DNA of 33,688 bases from an uncultured Acetobacter sp. (lineage in GTDB: Bacteria > Pseudomonadota > Alphaproteobacteria > Acetobacterales > Acetobacteraceae), in the NCBI RefSeq assembly GCF_937875265.1, contig NZ_CALLXM010000024.1, positions 1 through 33,688 of the forward strand. The letters run 5' to 3'. The translations under genes were made by a program, and so were the position numbers. Below the pieces are notes generated by a model. That model did not search any database and was not told the DNA's origin. It worked only from the letters and a program-made list of their open reading frames with translations. The number at the start of each line of letters is the position of its first letter. The first letter of the stretch is position 1. Of this stretch, positions 23,403 to 32,587 are shown piece by piece.

Positions 23403-23969
23403 ATGTCTGCTTATCCACCACAAGACGAAACCATTCTGTGGAATCGTGAAGCGCTTCCGCCCGGCCCTGAGCAGGATGCCGTTGTGCGCGGTATTACCGG
23501 CGCTATCGCTGAGAAGGGCTTCGTAGTTGCCAATCTGGACAAGCTGGTCAACTGGGGGCGCACAGGGAGCCTTTGGCCCATGTCGTTCGGGCTGGCTTGC
23601 TGCGCTGTGGAAATGATCCACGCCTATATGCCCCGCTATGATCTGGACCGGATGGGTATTATTCCGCGTGGGTCACCCAGGCAGTCAGATGTCATGATCG
23701 TGGCGGGAACGCTCACCAACAAGATGGCTCCTGTACTGCGTCGGCTGTATGAGCAGATGGCAGAACCCCGCTGGGTGATCTCCATGGGCTCTTGCGCCAA
23801 TGGTGGCGGTTATTATCATTATTCCTATTCCGTAGTGCGCGGATGCGATCGGATTGTGCCGGTGGATGTGTATGTTCCCGGTTGCCCGCCCACGGCTGAA
23901 GCGCTGATTTACGGCATCATGCTCCTCCAGAAGAAAATTCGCCGCACAGGGACCATTCTTCGTGGTTGA
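23403..23969 (+). CDS. nuoB: NADH-quinone oxidoreductase subunit B
   Basis: Carries cluster N2, the last 4Fe-4S centre before quinone. It is 188 residues from ATG 23403, chosen for the GAGGGAG seven to thirteen bases upstream; the open frame to 23361 overlaps nuoA and is not used. The ligands are Cys66 and Cys67 (GLACCAVEM), Cys131 (MGSCANGGGYYHYSY) and Cys161 (VPGCPPTAEAL). The region after the tandem cysteines (HAYMPRYDLDRMGIIPRGSPRQSD) is the typical quinone-pocket segment. The stop overlaps the GTG start of nuoC by eight bases. Confidence 0.97.
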   Translation: MSAYPPQDETILWNREALPPGPEQDAVVRGITGAIAEKGFVVANLDKLVNWGRTGSLWPMSFGLACCAVEMIHAYMPRYDLDRMGIIPRGSPRQSDVMIVAGTLTNKMAPVLRRLYEQMAEPRWVISMGSCANGGGYYHYSYSVVRGCDRIVPVDVYVPGCPPTAEALIYGIMLLQKKIRRTGTILRG

Positions 23970-24627
23970 GGCGCTAATATCCTCACCGCAGCAGGTTCGC
24001 TTGCAGGGACGTTTGGGAGCGATTGCATTCACATTTGCAACCTCATGGCCTGGTGTTTCGTCCGCAGCGCTTGAAAAAGGTGAGTTGGTACTTCGCGCTA
24101 CACGAGACCAGTTGTTGCCGATCATGGTCTTTCTGCGGGATGATCCGCAATGCCGGTTTGAGCAACTGATGGATGTGTGTGGGGTAGACTATCCCAGTCG
24201 GGCCGAGCGGTTTGATGTTGTGTATAATCTGCTGTCCGTCACGCATAACCAACGTATCCGAGTGATCGTCACCACGAATGAGGCTGCTCCGGTTGCATCT
24301 GTCTCAGGGTTGTGGGCGTGTGCGTCCTGGTGGGAGCGTGAGTGCTTCGATTTGTTCGGGGTGCAGTTTTCCGGTCATCCTGACTTGCGGCGTATCCTGA
24401 CTGATGATGGATTTGAGGGATATCCTCTTCGCAAGGACTTCCCGCTGACCGGGTATGAGGAAGTTCGTTACGACGTGCAACTGAGGCAGGTTGTGAAAGA
24501 ACCTGTCTCTCTTACACAGGATTTCCGTGATTTTGATTTTGTCTCCCCATGGGAAGGTATGATGACCTTGCCCGGTGACGAAAAAGCGCATGAAGTCAGG
24601 CAACATATCAAGAGGTCACGCGGATGA
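23962..24627 (+). CDS. nuoC: NADH-quinone oxidoreductase subunit C
   Basis: 30-kDa-type subunit of the peripheral arm, without cofactors, that packs against NuoD. It is 221 residues. Family features are the MDVCGVDYPSRAERFDVVYNLLSV strand region and the signature WWERECFDLFGVQFSGHPDLRRILTDD followed by GYPLRKDFPLTGYEEVRYD. The likely start is GTG 23962, overlapping nuoB by eight bases, with AGGGA about ten bases upstream. The end overlaps the nuoD ATG. It is a separate gene here, not fused to nuoD as in E. coli. Confidence 0.95.
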   Translation: MVEALISSPQQVRLQGRLGAIAFTFATSWPGVSSAALEKGELVLRATRDQLLPIMVFLRDDPQCRFEQLMDVCGVDYPSRAERFDVVYNLLSVTHNQRIRVIVTTNEAAPVASVSGLWACASWWERECFDLFGVQFSGHPDLRRILTDDGFEGYPLRKDFPLTGYEEVRYDVQLRQVVKEPVSLTQDFRDFDFVSPWEGMMTLPGDEKAHEVRQHIKRSRG

Positions 24628-25907
24628 TGGACGCGGACAAAAAGACGCTGCTTAATGAAGCCGATAATATTCTGCGCACGGATATTCCGGAAACTTTGCT
24701 GCCCGCCAACCAGGTGGAAACTCTGGAACGCAAAACGCTGGAAATTGATTCGCATGCGTTGAATTTCGGGCCTCAGCATCCTTCTGCTCATGGCGTGTTG
24801 CGCCTTGTGCTGGAAATGGAAGGTGAACTGGTCGCGCGTACTGTGCCGCATATCGGGCTTTTGCATCGTGGCACCGAAAAGCTGATAGAATACAAAACGT
24901 ACCAGAAGGCTCTGCCGTATTTTGATCGGCTGGATTACGTCTCTCCCATGTGTGAGGAGCAGGCATTTGCTCTGGCAACCGAAAAGCTGCTTGGGATCGA
25001 AGCTCCTGAGCGCGCGCGCTGGTTGCGGGTTATGTTTGCGGAAATCACCCGTATTCTAAACCATATTTTGAATATTACCGCTCTCGGTCTGGATTGCGGC
25101 GCAGTAACGCCTGCGTTGTGGGGTTATGAAGAGCGTGAAAAGCTTCTGGAGTTTTACGAAGCGGCGTCCGGAGCACGCTTCCATGCGAATTATTTCCGTC
25201 CCGGTGGCGTGGCGCGGGATATTCCGGCTGGGCTGGAAGATAAAATTGGCGCATGGGCAAAAGAGTTTCCTGCATGGATTGATGAACTGGAAGGCCTTTT
25301 GACGGCAAACCGGATCTGGAAGCAGCGCACGGTCGGCATTGGTGTTTTCTCAAGCGAACAGGCGCTTTCTTGGGGTTTTAGTGGCCCATGCCTGCGGGCG
25401 TCTGGTGTGCCGTGGGATCTGCGTCGCACGCAGCCTTATGACAACTACCATAAGGTGGAATTTAACGTGCCTGTGGCCCGGCACGGGGACTGCTATGATC
25501 GTTATCTGGTTCGGGTTGCGGAAATGCGTGAAAGTGTCACCATTATCGAGCAATGCCTGAGTCAGATCCGTCCCGGCGCAGTCAAGGTGCAGGACCCAAA
25601 ATTCAGCCCGCCACCGCGTGCAGAGATGAAGCGGTCCATGGAAGCCCTAATTCATCACTTTAAATTATACAGCGAAGGGTATCATGTGCCGCCCGGTGCA
25701 ACATATACAGCTGTGGAAAGCCCTAAAGGCGAGTTTGGGGTGTATCTGGTAGCCGATGGCAGTAACAGGCCTTATCGCTGTAAAATTCGTCCAACCGGTT
25801 TTGCGCATTTACAGGCTCTCGATGAGATGTCCCGTCGATCCATGTTGGCGGATATGGTGGCGGTTCTTGGCTCGCTCGATCTTGTCTTCGGGGAGATTGA
25901 CCGATGA
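24624..25907 (+). CDS. nuoD: NADH-quinone oxidoreductase subunit D
   Basis: 49-kDa-type subunit, related to the large subunit of NiFe hydrogenases, which forms the quinone pocket with NuoB. It is 427 residues. An N-terminal extension of about 40 residues precedes the core start LNFGPQHPSAHGVLRLVLE, which includes the His of the quinone-binding loop. Further landmarks are HIGLLHRGTEKLIE, FDRLDYVSP, EITRILNHIL, the conserved FRPGGVARDIP, and the C-terminal MLADMVAVLGSLDLVFGEIDR ending with the Asp-Arg typical of the family. ATG 24624 overlaps the nuoC stop in an ATGA; the end overlaps nuoE the same way. Confidence 0.97.
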   Translation: MMDADKKTLLNEADNILRTDIPETLLPANQVETLERKTLEIDSHALNFGPQHPSAHGVLRLVLEMEGELVARTVPHIGLLHRGTEKLIEYKTYQKALPYFDRLDYVSPMCEEQAFALATEKLLGIEAPERARWLRVMFAEITRILNHILNITALGLDCGAVTPALWGYEEREKLLEFYEAASGARFHANYFRPGGVARDIPAGLEDKIGAWAKEFPAWIDELEGLLTANRIWKQRTVGIGVFSSEQALSWGFSGPCLRASGVPWDLRRTQPYDNYHKVEFNVPVARHGDCYDRYLVRVAEMRESVTIIEQCLSQIRPGAVKVQDPKFSPPPRAEMKRSMEALIHHFKLYSEGYHVPPGATYTAVESPKGEFGVYLVADGSNRPYRCKIRPTGFAHLQALDEMSRRSMLADMVAVLGSLDLVFGEIDR

Positions 25908-26545
25908 ACACAGACCTAAAACCACAGATTCAGCCAGATAGTTTTTCGTTTGATGGTGCATCCGAGGCTGAGATTTTGACAGTACTCGCTAAATATCCAG
26001 TAGAGCGAAAGGCAAGTGCGGTCATGCCACTGCTGTATATTGCTCAAAGGCAAATGAGCAGATTGACCGGTAGCGCCTGGGTGCCTGTGGCTGCCATGGA
26101 TGAGATCGCGCAGCGGCTGGAAATGCCTGCAATCCGAGTTTACGAAGTCTCGTCTTTTTATACTATGTTCAATACAAAGCCTGTAGGACGCTACCATTTA
26201 CAGGTTTGTACCACAACGCCTTGCTGGCTACGTGGGTCGGACGATATTGTGGAAGCTTGTAAGCGGACGACCGGAATCGCGGCCCTTGGTGGCACCAGTG
26301 ACGACGGACAATTTACATTAACGCAGGTAGAGTGCCTTGGTGCCTGCTCAAATGCGCCGATCCTACAGGTAGATGATGATTTTTATGAGGATATGGATGG
26401 TCCTCGTACCGTGGCGTTGATTGAAGCGTTGCGCAGAGGAGAGCGGCCCCCAGCAGGTCCGGCCATTAACCGCAGTGGCTCTGCTCCGGAAGGCGGCCGC
26501 AAGACGCTGATAGACACCGTCCATTCCATTTCAGAAAACAAGTAA
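25904..26545 (+). CDS. nuoE: NADH-quinone oxidoreductase subunit E
   Basis: 24-kDa-type subunit with the 2Fe-2S cluster N1a in a thioredoxin-like fold, part of the NADH-dehydrogenase module. It is 213 residues, longer than the 166 of E. coli because of a C-terminal tail of about 40 residues rich in Gly, Arg and Pro. The ligands are Cys102 and Cys107 (VCTTTPCWLRG) and Cys144 and Cys148 (VECLGACSNAP). The helical N-terminal segment contains VYEVSSFYTMFN. The start overlaps nuoD. To the eye the first part uses more AT-rich codons than its neighbours (for example CTA, TTA and AAA), though the protein is a normal family member. Confidence 0.96.
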   Translation: MNTDLKPQIQPDSFSFDGASEAEILTVLAKYPVERKASAVMPLLYIAQRQMSRLTGSAWVPVAAMDEIAQRLEMPAIRVYEVSSFYTMFNTKPVGRYHLQVCTTTPCWLRGSDDIVEACKRTTGIAALGGTSDDGQFTLTQVECLGACSNAPILQVDDDFYEDMDGPRTVALIEALRRGERPPAGPAINRSGSAPEGGRKTLIDTVHSISENK

Positions 26546-26557
26546 GGAGATACGGGC

Positions 26558-27886
26558 ATGTTGCATGACAAGGACCGAATCTTCACAAACCTCTACGGTC
26601 AGGATGACTGGCGGCTTGATGGTGCCCGCAAACGAGGTGATTGGCAGAAAACAGCAGATATTCTGGCAAAGGGACGGGACGGCATTATTGCGGAAATGAA
26701 GGCATCCGGTTTGAGGGGGCGCGGCGGAGCTGGGTTTCCAACTGGTCTGAAATGGTCTTTCATGCCTAAAAAGTCTGATGGCAGACCGCATTATCTCGTG
26801 ATTAATGGTGATGAGTCTGAGCCGGGAACCTGCAAAGATCGTGAAGTTTTAAGGCATGAACCCCATAAGCTGATTGAAAGTGCGCTGATTGCCTCGTTCG
26901 CCATGGGGGCGCATGCTGCTTATATCTACGTGCGTGGTGAGTTTTTTAATGAAGCTGCGCATCTGCAGATTGCAGTTGATGAAGCCTATGCAGCAGGCCT
27001 GATTGGCAAAAATGCTTCAGGTTCTGGGTGGGATTTTGATTTTTTCATTCACCGTGGCGCAGGAGCGTATATCTGCGGGGAAGAGACAGCGTTACTGGAA
27101 AGTCTCGAAGGCAAGAAAGGCCAGCCACGGATGAAGCCCCCATTCCCTGCCGGGGCGGGGCTGTACGGTTGCCCGACTACTGTTAATAACGTGGAAAGCA
27201 TTGCGGTAACGTCAACCATTTTGCGGCGTGGGGCTGCTTGGTTTGCCGGGTTGGGGCGGCCAAATAATGCCGGTAGCAAGCTAATGGCTATTTCTGGCCA
27301 TGTGAACACGCCTTGTGTTTTTGAAGAAGAGCTTGGTGTGCCACTGAAAGACATCATCGAAAAACATGGCGGTGGCGTGAGGGGCGGTTGGGATAATCTT
27401 CTTGCTGTCATTCCGGGTGGGTGTTCGGTGCCAGTATTGCCAAAATCTGTTTGTGAGACTGTTCTTATGGATTATGACAGTTTGCGAGCAGAACGCTCTG
27501 GTCTGGGCACAGGCTGCATGATTGTCATGGATAAAACAACCGATATTATTGAAGCTATTGCGCGGTTTTCACGTTTTTTCAAACATGAAAGCTGCGGGCA
27601 GTGCACGCCTTGCCGTGAGGGCACGGGTTGGATGATGCGCATGATGGATCGCATGGTGCAGGGCCGAGCAGAACCGGATGAAATTGATCTTCTGGAACAG
27701 GTCACGCGTCAGGTGGAAGGTCATACCATTTGTGCGTTAGGGGATGCCGCCGCGTGGCCTATTCAGGGGCTTGTCCGCCATTTCCGGCCGGAAATGGAAG
27801 AACGCATCCGGCACTATAAAGCAACGCATGGTGGCGCAGGACTGGTGCAGGTGCCAGCCTCCGGCGTGCCAGTGGCTGCGGAGTAA
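26558..27886 (+). CDS. nuoF: NADH-quinone oxidoreductase subunit F
   Basis: Entry point for electrons: binds NADH and FMN and holds 4Fe-4S cluster N3. It is 442 residues. The FMN/NADH motifs are GLRGRGGAGFPTGLKWSF (51-68) and GAGAYICGEETALLESLEG, with NGDESEPGTCKDREVL in the flavin pocket. The cluster ligands are Cys346, Cys349 and Cys352 (SCGQCTPCREG) and Cys392 (TICALGDAAAW). AAGGAG lies about ten bases before ATG 26558; the gap from nuoE is 12 bases and the gap to nuoG is five. Confidence 0.98.
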   Translation: MLHDKDRIFTNLYGQDDWRLDGARKRGDWQKTADILAKGRDGIIAEMKASGLRGRGGAGFPTGLKWSFMPKKSDGRPHYLVINGDESEPGTCKDREVLRHEPHKLIESALIASFAMGAHAAYIYVRGEFFNEAAHLQIAVDEAYAAGLIGKNASGSGWDFDFFIHRGAGAYICGEETALLESLEGKKGQPRMKPPFPAGAGLYGCPTTVNNVESIAVTSTILRRGAAWFAGLGRPNNAGSKLMAISGHVNTPCVFEEELGVPLKDIIEKHGGGVRGGWDNLLAVIPGGCSVPVLPKSVCETVLMDYDSLRAERSGLGTGCMIVMDKTTDIIEAIARFSRFFKHESCGQCTPCREGTGWMMRMMDRMVQGRAEPDEIDLLEQVTRQVEGHTICALGDAAAWPIQGLVRHFRPEMEERIRHYKATHGGAGLVQVPASGVPVAAE

Positions 27887-27891
27887 ACGCA

Positions 27892-29991
27892 ATGGTGAGG
27901 GTGATTGTTGATGGCACACCAGTAGATGTGCCCGCCGGTTTTAGCGCACTGCAGGCCTGTGAGGCCGCTGGTAAAGAAATTCCGCGCTTTTGCTACCATG
28001 AACGGCTGTCCGTAGCGGGAAACTGCCGGATGTGCCTCGTGCAGGTGGTGCGTGCGCCCAAACCCGTTGCATCTTGTGGCTTTCCGGTTTCCGAAGGGAT
28101 GGAAATCCTGACTGATACCGAGGTGGTGCGCCGTGCGCGTCGCGCAGTGATGGAATTCCTGCTGATTAATCACCCGCTGGATTGCCCGATCTGCGATCAG
28201 GGTGGTGAGTGTGATTTGCAGGATCAGGCTTACGGTTATGGCTCCGGGATGTCCCGCTACCACGAAGCAAAGCGGGCTGTAACGGATAAAGACCTTGGAC
28301 CGTTGGTGAAAACTGTCATGACGCGGTGCATTCAATGCACCCGTTGTGTGCGCTTCACCACGGAAGTTGCTGGGACGCCCGAGCTGGGCATGGTGTCACG
28401 CGGGGAAAATGCTGAAATAACCACGTATGTGGAAAAGGCTCTGACCTCAGAACTTTCCGGTAATCTGATTGATATCTGCCCGGTCGGTGCGCTGACTGCC
28501 AAGCCGTCTGCCTTCCACGCCCGGTCCTGGGAATACAAGAAAACAGACAGCATTGATGTGATGGATGCTGTGGGCACCAATATCCAGATTCAGGCGCGTG
28601 GCGGTGAAGTCATGCGGATTGTACCACGCGTGAATGATGAAGTGAATGAAGAATGGCTGTCTGACAAAGGCCGTTTTTCAGTTGATGGACTCAAACGTAA
28701 ACGGCTGGACCGCCCTTGGGTGCGTGTGCATGGCAAGCTGATGGAAGCGTCCTGGCAGGATGCCTTTGTTGCACTCGCGCGACGTATGGATGGTGTTTCC
28801 GGGTATCAGATTGGTGCGATTGCGGGGGATCTGTGTGATGCGGAGAGCCTTTGTGCTCTGAAAGATCTAATGACTGCTCTGGGATCCCCCAATCTCGACT
28901 GTCGGCAGGATAATGCCTGGTATGATCTGAGTGCGCGGGAAGGATATCTGTTTAACAGCAGCATTCCCGACATAGAGAACGCTGACGCTCTGCTGCTGGT
29001 GGGGACGCACCCCAGGCATGAGGCTCCGGTTTTGAATGCCCGGATCCGTAAACGTTTTCTGGAAGCAGGGCGTGGAGGTTTCCCGATTGCCATGATCGGC
29101 CATCCGACGACAGATCCGACCTATCATGCTGAGTTGTTGGGGGATGGACCGGATATTCTGGAAAAACTTCTTGATGGTACACATCCATTTGCAGAGCGGC
29201 TTCAGAATGCAAAGCGACCAATGATTATTGTTGGGCATGGCGCACTAACACGTCATGATGCGGCTTCTATTTATGAAGCTTGCAAAAAACTAGCTGCTCA
29301 GGCTGGTGCCGTTTCAGAAGGCTGGAATGGTCTGAATATTTTGCATACAGCTGCGTCTCGCGTCGGCGCTCTGGATCTTGGTTTCCTGCCCGGTGCCCGT
29401 GGTCGCTCCGCAACCGGCATGCTGCGTGGTGGGGTGGATATTCTCTGGCTTCTTGGAGCGGATGAGCTGCCGATTGATAAAATCGGTGCAGATACTTTCG
29501 TGGTTTATCAGGGGCATCATGGTGATGCCGCAGCAGCCCGGGCGGATATTATTCTGCCGGGGGCTGCCTATACTGAAAAACCCGGCACCTACGTGAATAC
29601 GGAAGGCCGTGTTCAGCGGAGTTTCCGGGCCGTTTTCCCACCTGGTGAGGCACGGGAAGACTGGCGTATTCTCCGGGCTTTTTCAGAGGTGGTTGGCAAA
29701 AAATTACCCTATGACACGCTGGAAAGCCTGCGGGAGCGTATGGCAGAGGTAAACCCGGTTTTCCGGCTGATTGGAGGGCTGGCACGCCCCACAGCACAGA
29801 TTGAAGGGCAGACCATAACTGAGGCAAGTGCGTCCGTTGTATCTGCCACGCAGGAGGAGGGGTTTGCCGCCAGCCCCTTCAGACCGGTGATGCAGGATTA
29901 TTATCAAACCAACACCATCAGCCGGGCCAGCCCGACCATGGCGGACTGTTCTCGTGTTTACGGGCCAGCCCGTGCAGTAGCGGCGGAGTAA
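27892..29991 (+). CDS. nuoG: NADH-quinone oxidoreductase subunit G
   Basis: 75-kDa-type subunit that carries electrons from NuoF along a chain of clusters. At 699 residues it is of the short alphaproteobacterial/mitochondrial type, not the 900-residue E. coli form. The ligands for N1b are Cys34, Cys45, Cys48 and Cys62; for N5 His94, Cys98, Cys101 and Cys107 (HPLDCPICDQGGEC); for N4 Cys146, Cys149, Cys152 and Cys196 (RCIQCTRC and DICPVGAL). The extra N7 cluster site of E. coli is not apparent. The C-terminal molybdopterin-oxidoreductase-like domain (about 220-690) keeps the fold motifs DALLLVGTHPRHEAP and ADIILPGAAYTEKPGTYVNTEGRVQ. GGAG lies nine bases before ATG 27892. Confidence 0.97.
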   Translation: MVRVIVDGTPVDVPAGFSALQACEAAGKEIPRFCYHERLSVAGNCRMCLVQVVRAPKPVASCGFPVSEGMEILTDTEVVRRARRAVMEFLLINHPLDCPICDQGGECDLQDQAYGYGSGMSRYHEAKRAVTDKDLGPLVKTVMTRCIQCTRCVRFTTEVAGTPELGMVSRGENAEITTYVEKALTSELSGNLIDICPVGALTAKPSAFHARSWEYKKTDSIDVMDAVGTNIQIQARGGEVMRIVPRVNDEVNEEWLSDKGRFSVDGLKRKRLDRPWVRVHGKLMEASWQDAFVALARRMDGVSGYQIGAIAGDLCDAESLCALKDLMTALGSPNLDCRQDNAWYDLSAREGYLFNSSIPDIENADALLLVGTHPRHEAPVLNARIRKRFLEAGRGGFPIAMIGHPTTDPTYHAELLGDGPDILEKLLDGTHPFAERLQNAKRPMIIVGHGALTRHDAASIYEACKKLAAQAGAVSEGWNGLNILHTAASRVGALDLGFLPGARGRSATGMLRGGVDILWLLGADELPIDKIGADTFVVYQGHHGDAAAARADIILPGAAYTEKPGTYVNTEGRVQRSFRAVFPPGEAREDWRILRAFSEVVGKKLPYDTLESLRERMAEVNPVFRLIGGLARPTAQIEGQTITEASASVVSATQEEGFAASPFRPVMQDYYQTNTISRASPTMADCSRVYGPARAVAAE

Positions 29992-29997
29992 GGGGGA

Positions 29998-31026
29998 ATG
30001 GCACAGTTTTTTTATCATACGCTGGCAGGCCAGATTATCCTGATGCTGCTGGAAACACTGGCTGTTCTGGTGCCATTGCTGATAGCTGTTGCGTATCTGA
30101 CGCTAATGGAGCGCAAGGTGATGGCGGCCATGCAGCGTCGCCGCGGGCCGAATGTGAATGGCCCGTTTGGCCTGCTTCAGGCCTTTGCTGATGCTATCAA
30201 AATGATCATGAAGGAAACGGTTATTCCCGCCGGTGCAAACCGGGCGCTGTTTTTGTTCGCACCGTTTCTGACCTTTTCCCTCGCCATGCTGGCCTGGGCG
30301 GTTATTCCCACAGGGAACGGTCTGGCTGTAGCGGATATCAATGTCGGAATTTTATATCTGCTCGCCATTTCTTCCCTTGGGGTCTACGGAATTCTGATTG
30401 CCGGGTGGGCCTCAAACTCCAGATACGCTTTTCTGGGCGGATTGCGGTCTGCTGCGCAGATGGTCTCTTATGAAGTGTCCATCGGGCTGGTGATTGTTTC
30501 TGTCCTGCTGGCCGTGGGCAGCCTGAACCTGAACGACATTGTGCTTGCACAGCGCCATATCTGGTTCTGTGTGCCCATGTTCCCGATGTTTATCGTCTTC
30601 TTCATCTCGGCACTCGCGGAAACAAACCGGGCTCCGTTTGACTTGCCGGAAGGGGAAAGTGAACTCGTGGCCGGGTTCTTTGTGGAATATTCCTCACTGG
30701 CCTTTGGGCTCTTCTTTCTGGGCGAGTATGCGAACATGATCCTGATGTCAGGCATGATTAGCATTTTGTTCCTTGGCGGGTGGCTGCCGCCGCTGGGTCT
30801 GGTGCCGTTTACATGGGTACCCGGCCCATTGTGGCTGATTGCTAAAATCCTTTTCTGCCTTTTTGTTTTTATCTGGATCAGAGCAACATTTCCGCGCTTT
30901 CGGTATGACCAGCTGATGCGCCTGGGTTGGAAAGTCTTCCTCCCGCTCTCACTGGTCTGGATGATTGCAACGGCAGGGTTTCTGATGGCCACAGGCCTGC
31001 TGCCGCAGGTGGGAGGCGTAAACTAA
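29998..31026 (+). CDS. nuoH: NADH-quinone oxidoreductase subunit H
   Basis: Membrane subunit at the interface with the peripheral arm; it lines the quinone tunnel and starts the proton path. It is 342 residues with eight or so hydrophobic helices. The family motifs are YLTLMERKVMAAMQRRRGPN, GPFGLLQAFADAIKMIMKE, the loop ETNRAPFDLPEGESELVAGF containing the conserved acidic residues, and WIRATFPRFRYDQLMRLGWK near the C-terminus. AAGGGGGA immediately precedes ATG 29998. The TAA stop shares one base with the ATG of nuoI. Confidence 0.98.
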   Translation: MAQFFYHTLAGQIILMLLETLAVLVPLLIAVAYLTLMERKVMAAMQRRRGPNVNGPFGLLQAFADAIKMIMKETVIPAGANRALFLFAPFLTFSLAMLAWAVIPTGNGLAVADINVGILYLLAISSLGVYGILIAGWASNSRYAFLGGLRSAAQMVSYEVSIGLVIVSVLLAVGSLNLNDIVLAQRHIWFCVPMFPMFIVFFISALAETNRAPFDLPEGESELVAGFFVEYSSLAFGLFFLGEYANMILMSGMISILFLGGWLPPLGLVPFTWVPGPLWLIAKILFCLFVFIWIRATFPRFRYDQLMRLGWKVFLPLSLVWMIATAGFLMATGLLPQVGGVN

Positions 31027-31514
31027 TGGGCGCTCTGACACGCACGTTCCGCTCTTTTCTGCTGATAGAGCTGGCCAGCGGCATGGCATCAACCTTCAAA
31101 ATGATGTTCCAGCCGAAGGTGACGCTGAATTATCCTTATGAGAAAGGCCCGCTCTCGCCGCGTTTCCGTGGGGAGCACGCCCTGCGGCGCTACCCGAATG
31201 GGGAAGAGCGCTGCATTGCCTGCAAGCTTTGTGAAGCAGCCTGTCCGGCTGAGGCTATTACTATTGAGGCCGAGGCGCGGGACGACGGTTCCCGCCGCAC
31301 CACGCGCTACGATATCGACATGACAAAATGCATCTATTGCGGGCTGTGCGAGGAAGCCTGCCCGGTGGACGCAATTGTCGAAGGGCCTAATTACGAATTT
31401 GCGACAGAAACGCGGGAAGAGTTGCTGTACGACAAGGATAAACTCCTTGCGAATGGAGACCGGTGGGAAGCCTTGCTGGCCCGTCGGCTGGAATACGATG
31501 CCCCGTATCGTTAA
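31026..31514 (+). CDS. nuoI: NADH-quinone oxidoreductase subunit I
   Basis: Ferredoxin-like subunit holding 4Fe-4S clusters N6a and N6b between NuoG and NuoB. It is 162 residues from ATG 31026, which sits in TAATG with the nuoH stop; the open frame to 30927 lies inside nuoH and is not used. The two C-x2-C-x2-C-x3-C sets are Cys63, 66, 69 and 73 (CIACKLCEAAC) and Cys102, 105, 108 and 112 (CIYCGLCEEAC). The N-terminal amphipathic helix and the ERCIACKLCE spacing are of the mitochondrial/alphaproteobacterial type. A 36-base gap precedes nuoJ. Confidence 0.98.
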   Translation: MGALTRTFRSFLLIELASGMASTFKMMFQPKVTLNYPYEKGPLSPRFRGEHALRRYPNGEERCIACKLCEAACPAEAITIEAEARDDGSRRTTRYDIDMTKCIYCGLCEEACPVDAIVEGPNYEFATETREELLYDKDKLLANGDRWEALLARRLEYDAPYR

Positions 31515-31550
31515 CCCCGTGCAGCCCCCGCAGGGGCAGGAGGCCGACTG

Positions 31551-32267
31551 ATGCTGGCACAGCTTGTTTTTTACGTCTTTGCCGCCGTGTTGCTGATGTC
31601 TGCCACTATGGTCATCAGCGTGCGCAACCCTGTGCATGCGGTGCTGTTTCTCATTCTGGCTTTCTTCAATGCAGCCGGACTGTTTTTAATTGCCGGAGCC
31701 GAGTTTCTGGCAATGCTGCTGGTCATTGTCTATGTCGGCGCGGTGGCGGTCCTGTTCCTGTTTGTTGTTATGATGCTGGATATTGATTTCACGCAGATGC
31801 GCGAAGGGTTGCAGCGTCACGCACCCATCGGGGCCTGTGTCGGGGTTATTCTGTTTGCTGAACTGGTTATGGCCATGAGCAACTGGAGCATGGCCCCGGC
31901 CAGCGCGCATGTGGCGGTGCAGGCAGCTCCCGGCCTGCCCAACACAGCAGCGCTCGGCACGTTGATTTATACGCAGTATGTGTTGCTGTTTCAGGCCTGC
32001 GGGCTTGTGCTGCTTGTCGCCATGATTGGTGCCATTGTGCTCACCCTGCGCCAGACGGGCAGCGGGCGGCGGCAGAATATTGAAAAACAGCATGCACGCA
32101 CACGTGAAGATACGCTGGAGCTTGTGCAACTGCCACTTGGCAAAAACGTGTTGGAGCAGGGTGGTTTCCTGCGCCCACAAACCTCTTATTACGATGTTGC
32201 TGTTCCGGGCTCCTACGGGTCTGCTGAGCAGCACAAAGATGCAGAGAAAGAGGAGACTGACGCATGA
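31551..32267 (+). CDS. nuoJ: NADH-quinone oxidoreductase subunit J
   Basis: Membrane subunit between NuoH and the antiporter-like subunits. It is 238 residues. Five hydrophobic helices lie at about 3-22, 28-48, 53-76, 92-112 and 143-166, with the conserved VIVYVGAVAVLFLFVVMMLD containing the pi-bulge helix Tyr-Val-Gly. The last 70 residues are hydrophilic, longer than the E. coli tail (184 residues in all): the part through about residue 202 resembles other alphaproteobacterial NuoJ tails, and the rest is an acidic addition. CAGGAGG lies seven to thirteen bases upstream of ATG 31551. The stop overlaps nuoK in an ATGA. Confidence 0.96.
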   Translation: MLAQLVFYVFAAVLLMSATMVISVRNPVHAVLFLILAFFNAAGLFLIAGAEFLAMLLVIVYVGAVAVLFLFVVMMLDIDFTQMREGLQRHAPIGACVGVILFAELVMAMSNWSMAPASAHVAVQAAPGLPNTAALGTLIYTQYVLLFQACGLVLLVAMIGAIVLTLRQTGSGRRQNIEKQHARTREDTLELVQLPLGKNVLEQGGFLRPQTSYYDVAVPGSYGSAEQHKDAEKEETDA

Positions 32268-32587
32268 CACCGGCAATCGCTCCTATCGGGCTTATGCCTT
32301 ATCTTGTGGTCAGTGCGGCTCTGCTGGTGCTTGGGGTGCTGGGTATTTTTCTTAACCGGAAAAATATCATCATCATCCTGATGTCCATGGAACTTATTCT
32401 GCTGGCTGCAAACCTTAACTTTGTAGCGTTTTCTTCCGCACATGCGGATCTGTCAGGGCAGGTGATGGTGCTGTTTGTGCTGACCATTGCCGCAGCGGAA
32501 GCTGCCATCGGGCTGGCGATTGTCACGGTGTATTTCCGTAACCGTGGGTCGATCCAGGTCGAAGACGTCACGATGATGAAGGGATGA
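32264..32587 (+). CDS. nuoK: NADH-quinone oxidoreductase subunit K
   Basis: Small membrane subunit with two key glutamates in the proton path. It is 107 residues with three transmembrane helices. The first conserved Glu is in IIIILMSMELILLAANLN and the second in TIAAAEAAIGLAIV, both within the membrane. The C-terminal YFRNRGSIQVEDVTMMKG is typical, with the hydrophilic end facing the cytosol. ATG 32264 overlaps the nuoJ stop, and the end overlaps the nuoL ATG in another ATGA, so J, K and L are translationally linked. Confidence 0.98.
   Translation: MTPAIAPIGLMPYLVVSAALLVLGVLGIFLNRKNIIIILMSMELILLAANLNFVAFSSAHADLSGQVMVLFVLTIAAAEAAIGLAIVTVYFRNRGSIQVEDVTMMKG

Noticed and set aside
30927..31025. 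N-terminal extension of NuoI inside nuoH
   Set aside because: NuoI family proteins begin at about the MGALTRTF position, which sits in a TAATG junction with nuoH.
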